Below, piece after piece: positions 5,214 to 5,338 of a DNA stretch of 5,338 bases (the first letter of the stretch is position 1; every line of letters begins with the position of its first letter). The position numbers and the translations under genes are program-made. Source of the DNA: an uncultured Collinsella sp. (GTDB lineage Bacteria > Actinomycetota > Coriobacteriia > Coriobacteriales > Coriobacteriaceae); the NCBI GenBank assembly GCA_902482615.1, contig CABTAA010000117.1:1-5338 (forward strand), given 5' to 3'. The notes below the pieces were generated by a model. It worked only from the letters and a program-made list of their open reading frames with translations, searched no databases and was not told the origin of the DNA.

Positions 5214-5338
5214 ATGAAGGAAACCGAGAAGATCGAGATCATGCATTTCGACCAGGAGGGCTATCTCGAGGACGGCAAGGCGCTCTACGAGACCGGCAAG
5301 AAGATGACCGCGCTCGCCGACAAGGTCGCCGACGAGGG
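5214..5338 (+). CDS. Start of a second probable SIS-domain sugar-phosphate deglycase, cut by window edge
   Basis: The 41 complete codons begin MKETEKIEIMHFDQEGYLED and continue as an amphipathic helix (GKALYETGKKMTALADKVADE). AAAGGAG (5201-5207) lies six bases before ATG 5214, so the start is sound. The pattern of a short MxxFDxxxYL opening followed by a long helix ending in KVxDEG matches the N-terminal helix that precedes the first SIS strand in FrlB/GfrF-like deglycases, as I recall them. No catalytic residues are in view. It follows the preceding SIS gene by 60 bases in the same direction, which supports a paired-deglycase operon like gfrE-gfrF. That it is a gene is likely; the SIS assignment is an inference from a short fragment. 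Confidence 0.6.
   Translation, partial: MKETEKIEIMHFDQEGYLEDGKALYETGKKMTALADKVADE

Noticed and set aside
1..5338. CRISPR array, tRNA, rRNA, insertion sequence or phage genes
   Set aside because: No regularly spaced repeats, tRNA-like folds, transposase/integrase motifs or phage proteins were seen on either strand.

Overview
The window looks like chromosomal DNA from a moderately GC-rich actinobacterium. Gene style, Shine-Dalgarno (SD) usage and the regulator/SIS/sugar-catabolism theme suggest a gut Coriobacteriia such as Collinsella. That placement is inferred from general features and was not tested by any search.

Layout, left to right. (1) Positions 1-394, minus strand: the N-terminal part of murB (peptidoglycan precursor reductase), running off the left edge. 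(2) Positions 395-634: a divergent intergenic region with candidate promoters for both flanking genes and a long inverted repeat. The repeat can form a 23-bp stem on the plus-strand RNA (460-525) and overlaps a second, mutually exclusive 10-bp hairpin. (3) Positions 635-1663: a LacI-family repressor with no sugar genes beside it. (4) Positions 1852-2340: a small cytoplasmic protein of unknown function behind an extended -10 promoter. (5) Positions 2379-3146 and 3131-3844: two different GntR/HutC-type regulators with UTRA effector domains, overlapping by 16 bases and so translated as a pair. (6) Positions 3845-4037: a 193-base leader or control region packed with dyads, including a 12-bp stem-loop holding TGTATATACA and a 19-base operator-like palindrome just before the next SD. 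(7) Positions 4038-5153: a SIS-domain sugar-phosphate isomerase/deglycase resembling the isomerase half of GlmS, with its three key catalytic residues at exact spacing. (8) From 5214 to the right edge: the start of another gene whose first 41 residues resemble the N-terminus of a second SIS-domain deglycase.

How they fit together: the two HutC-type regulators and the two probable SIS genes face the same way. They look like one catabolic locus for a phosphorylated amino sugar or Amadori compound (fructosamine or glucosamine adduct), as in the known frl, gfr, fra and aga systems. A PTS transporter would be expected just beyond the right edge. MurB and the LacI regulator appear unrelated to that locus. 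The parts most worth a second look are the structured intergenic repeat at 460-525 and the dyad-rich region at 3845-4037.
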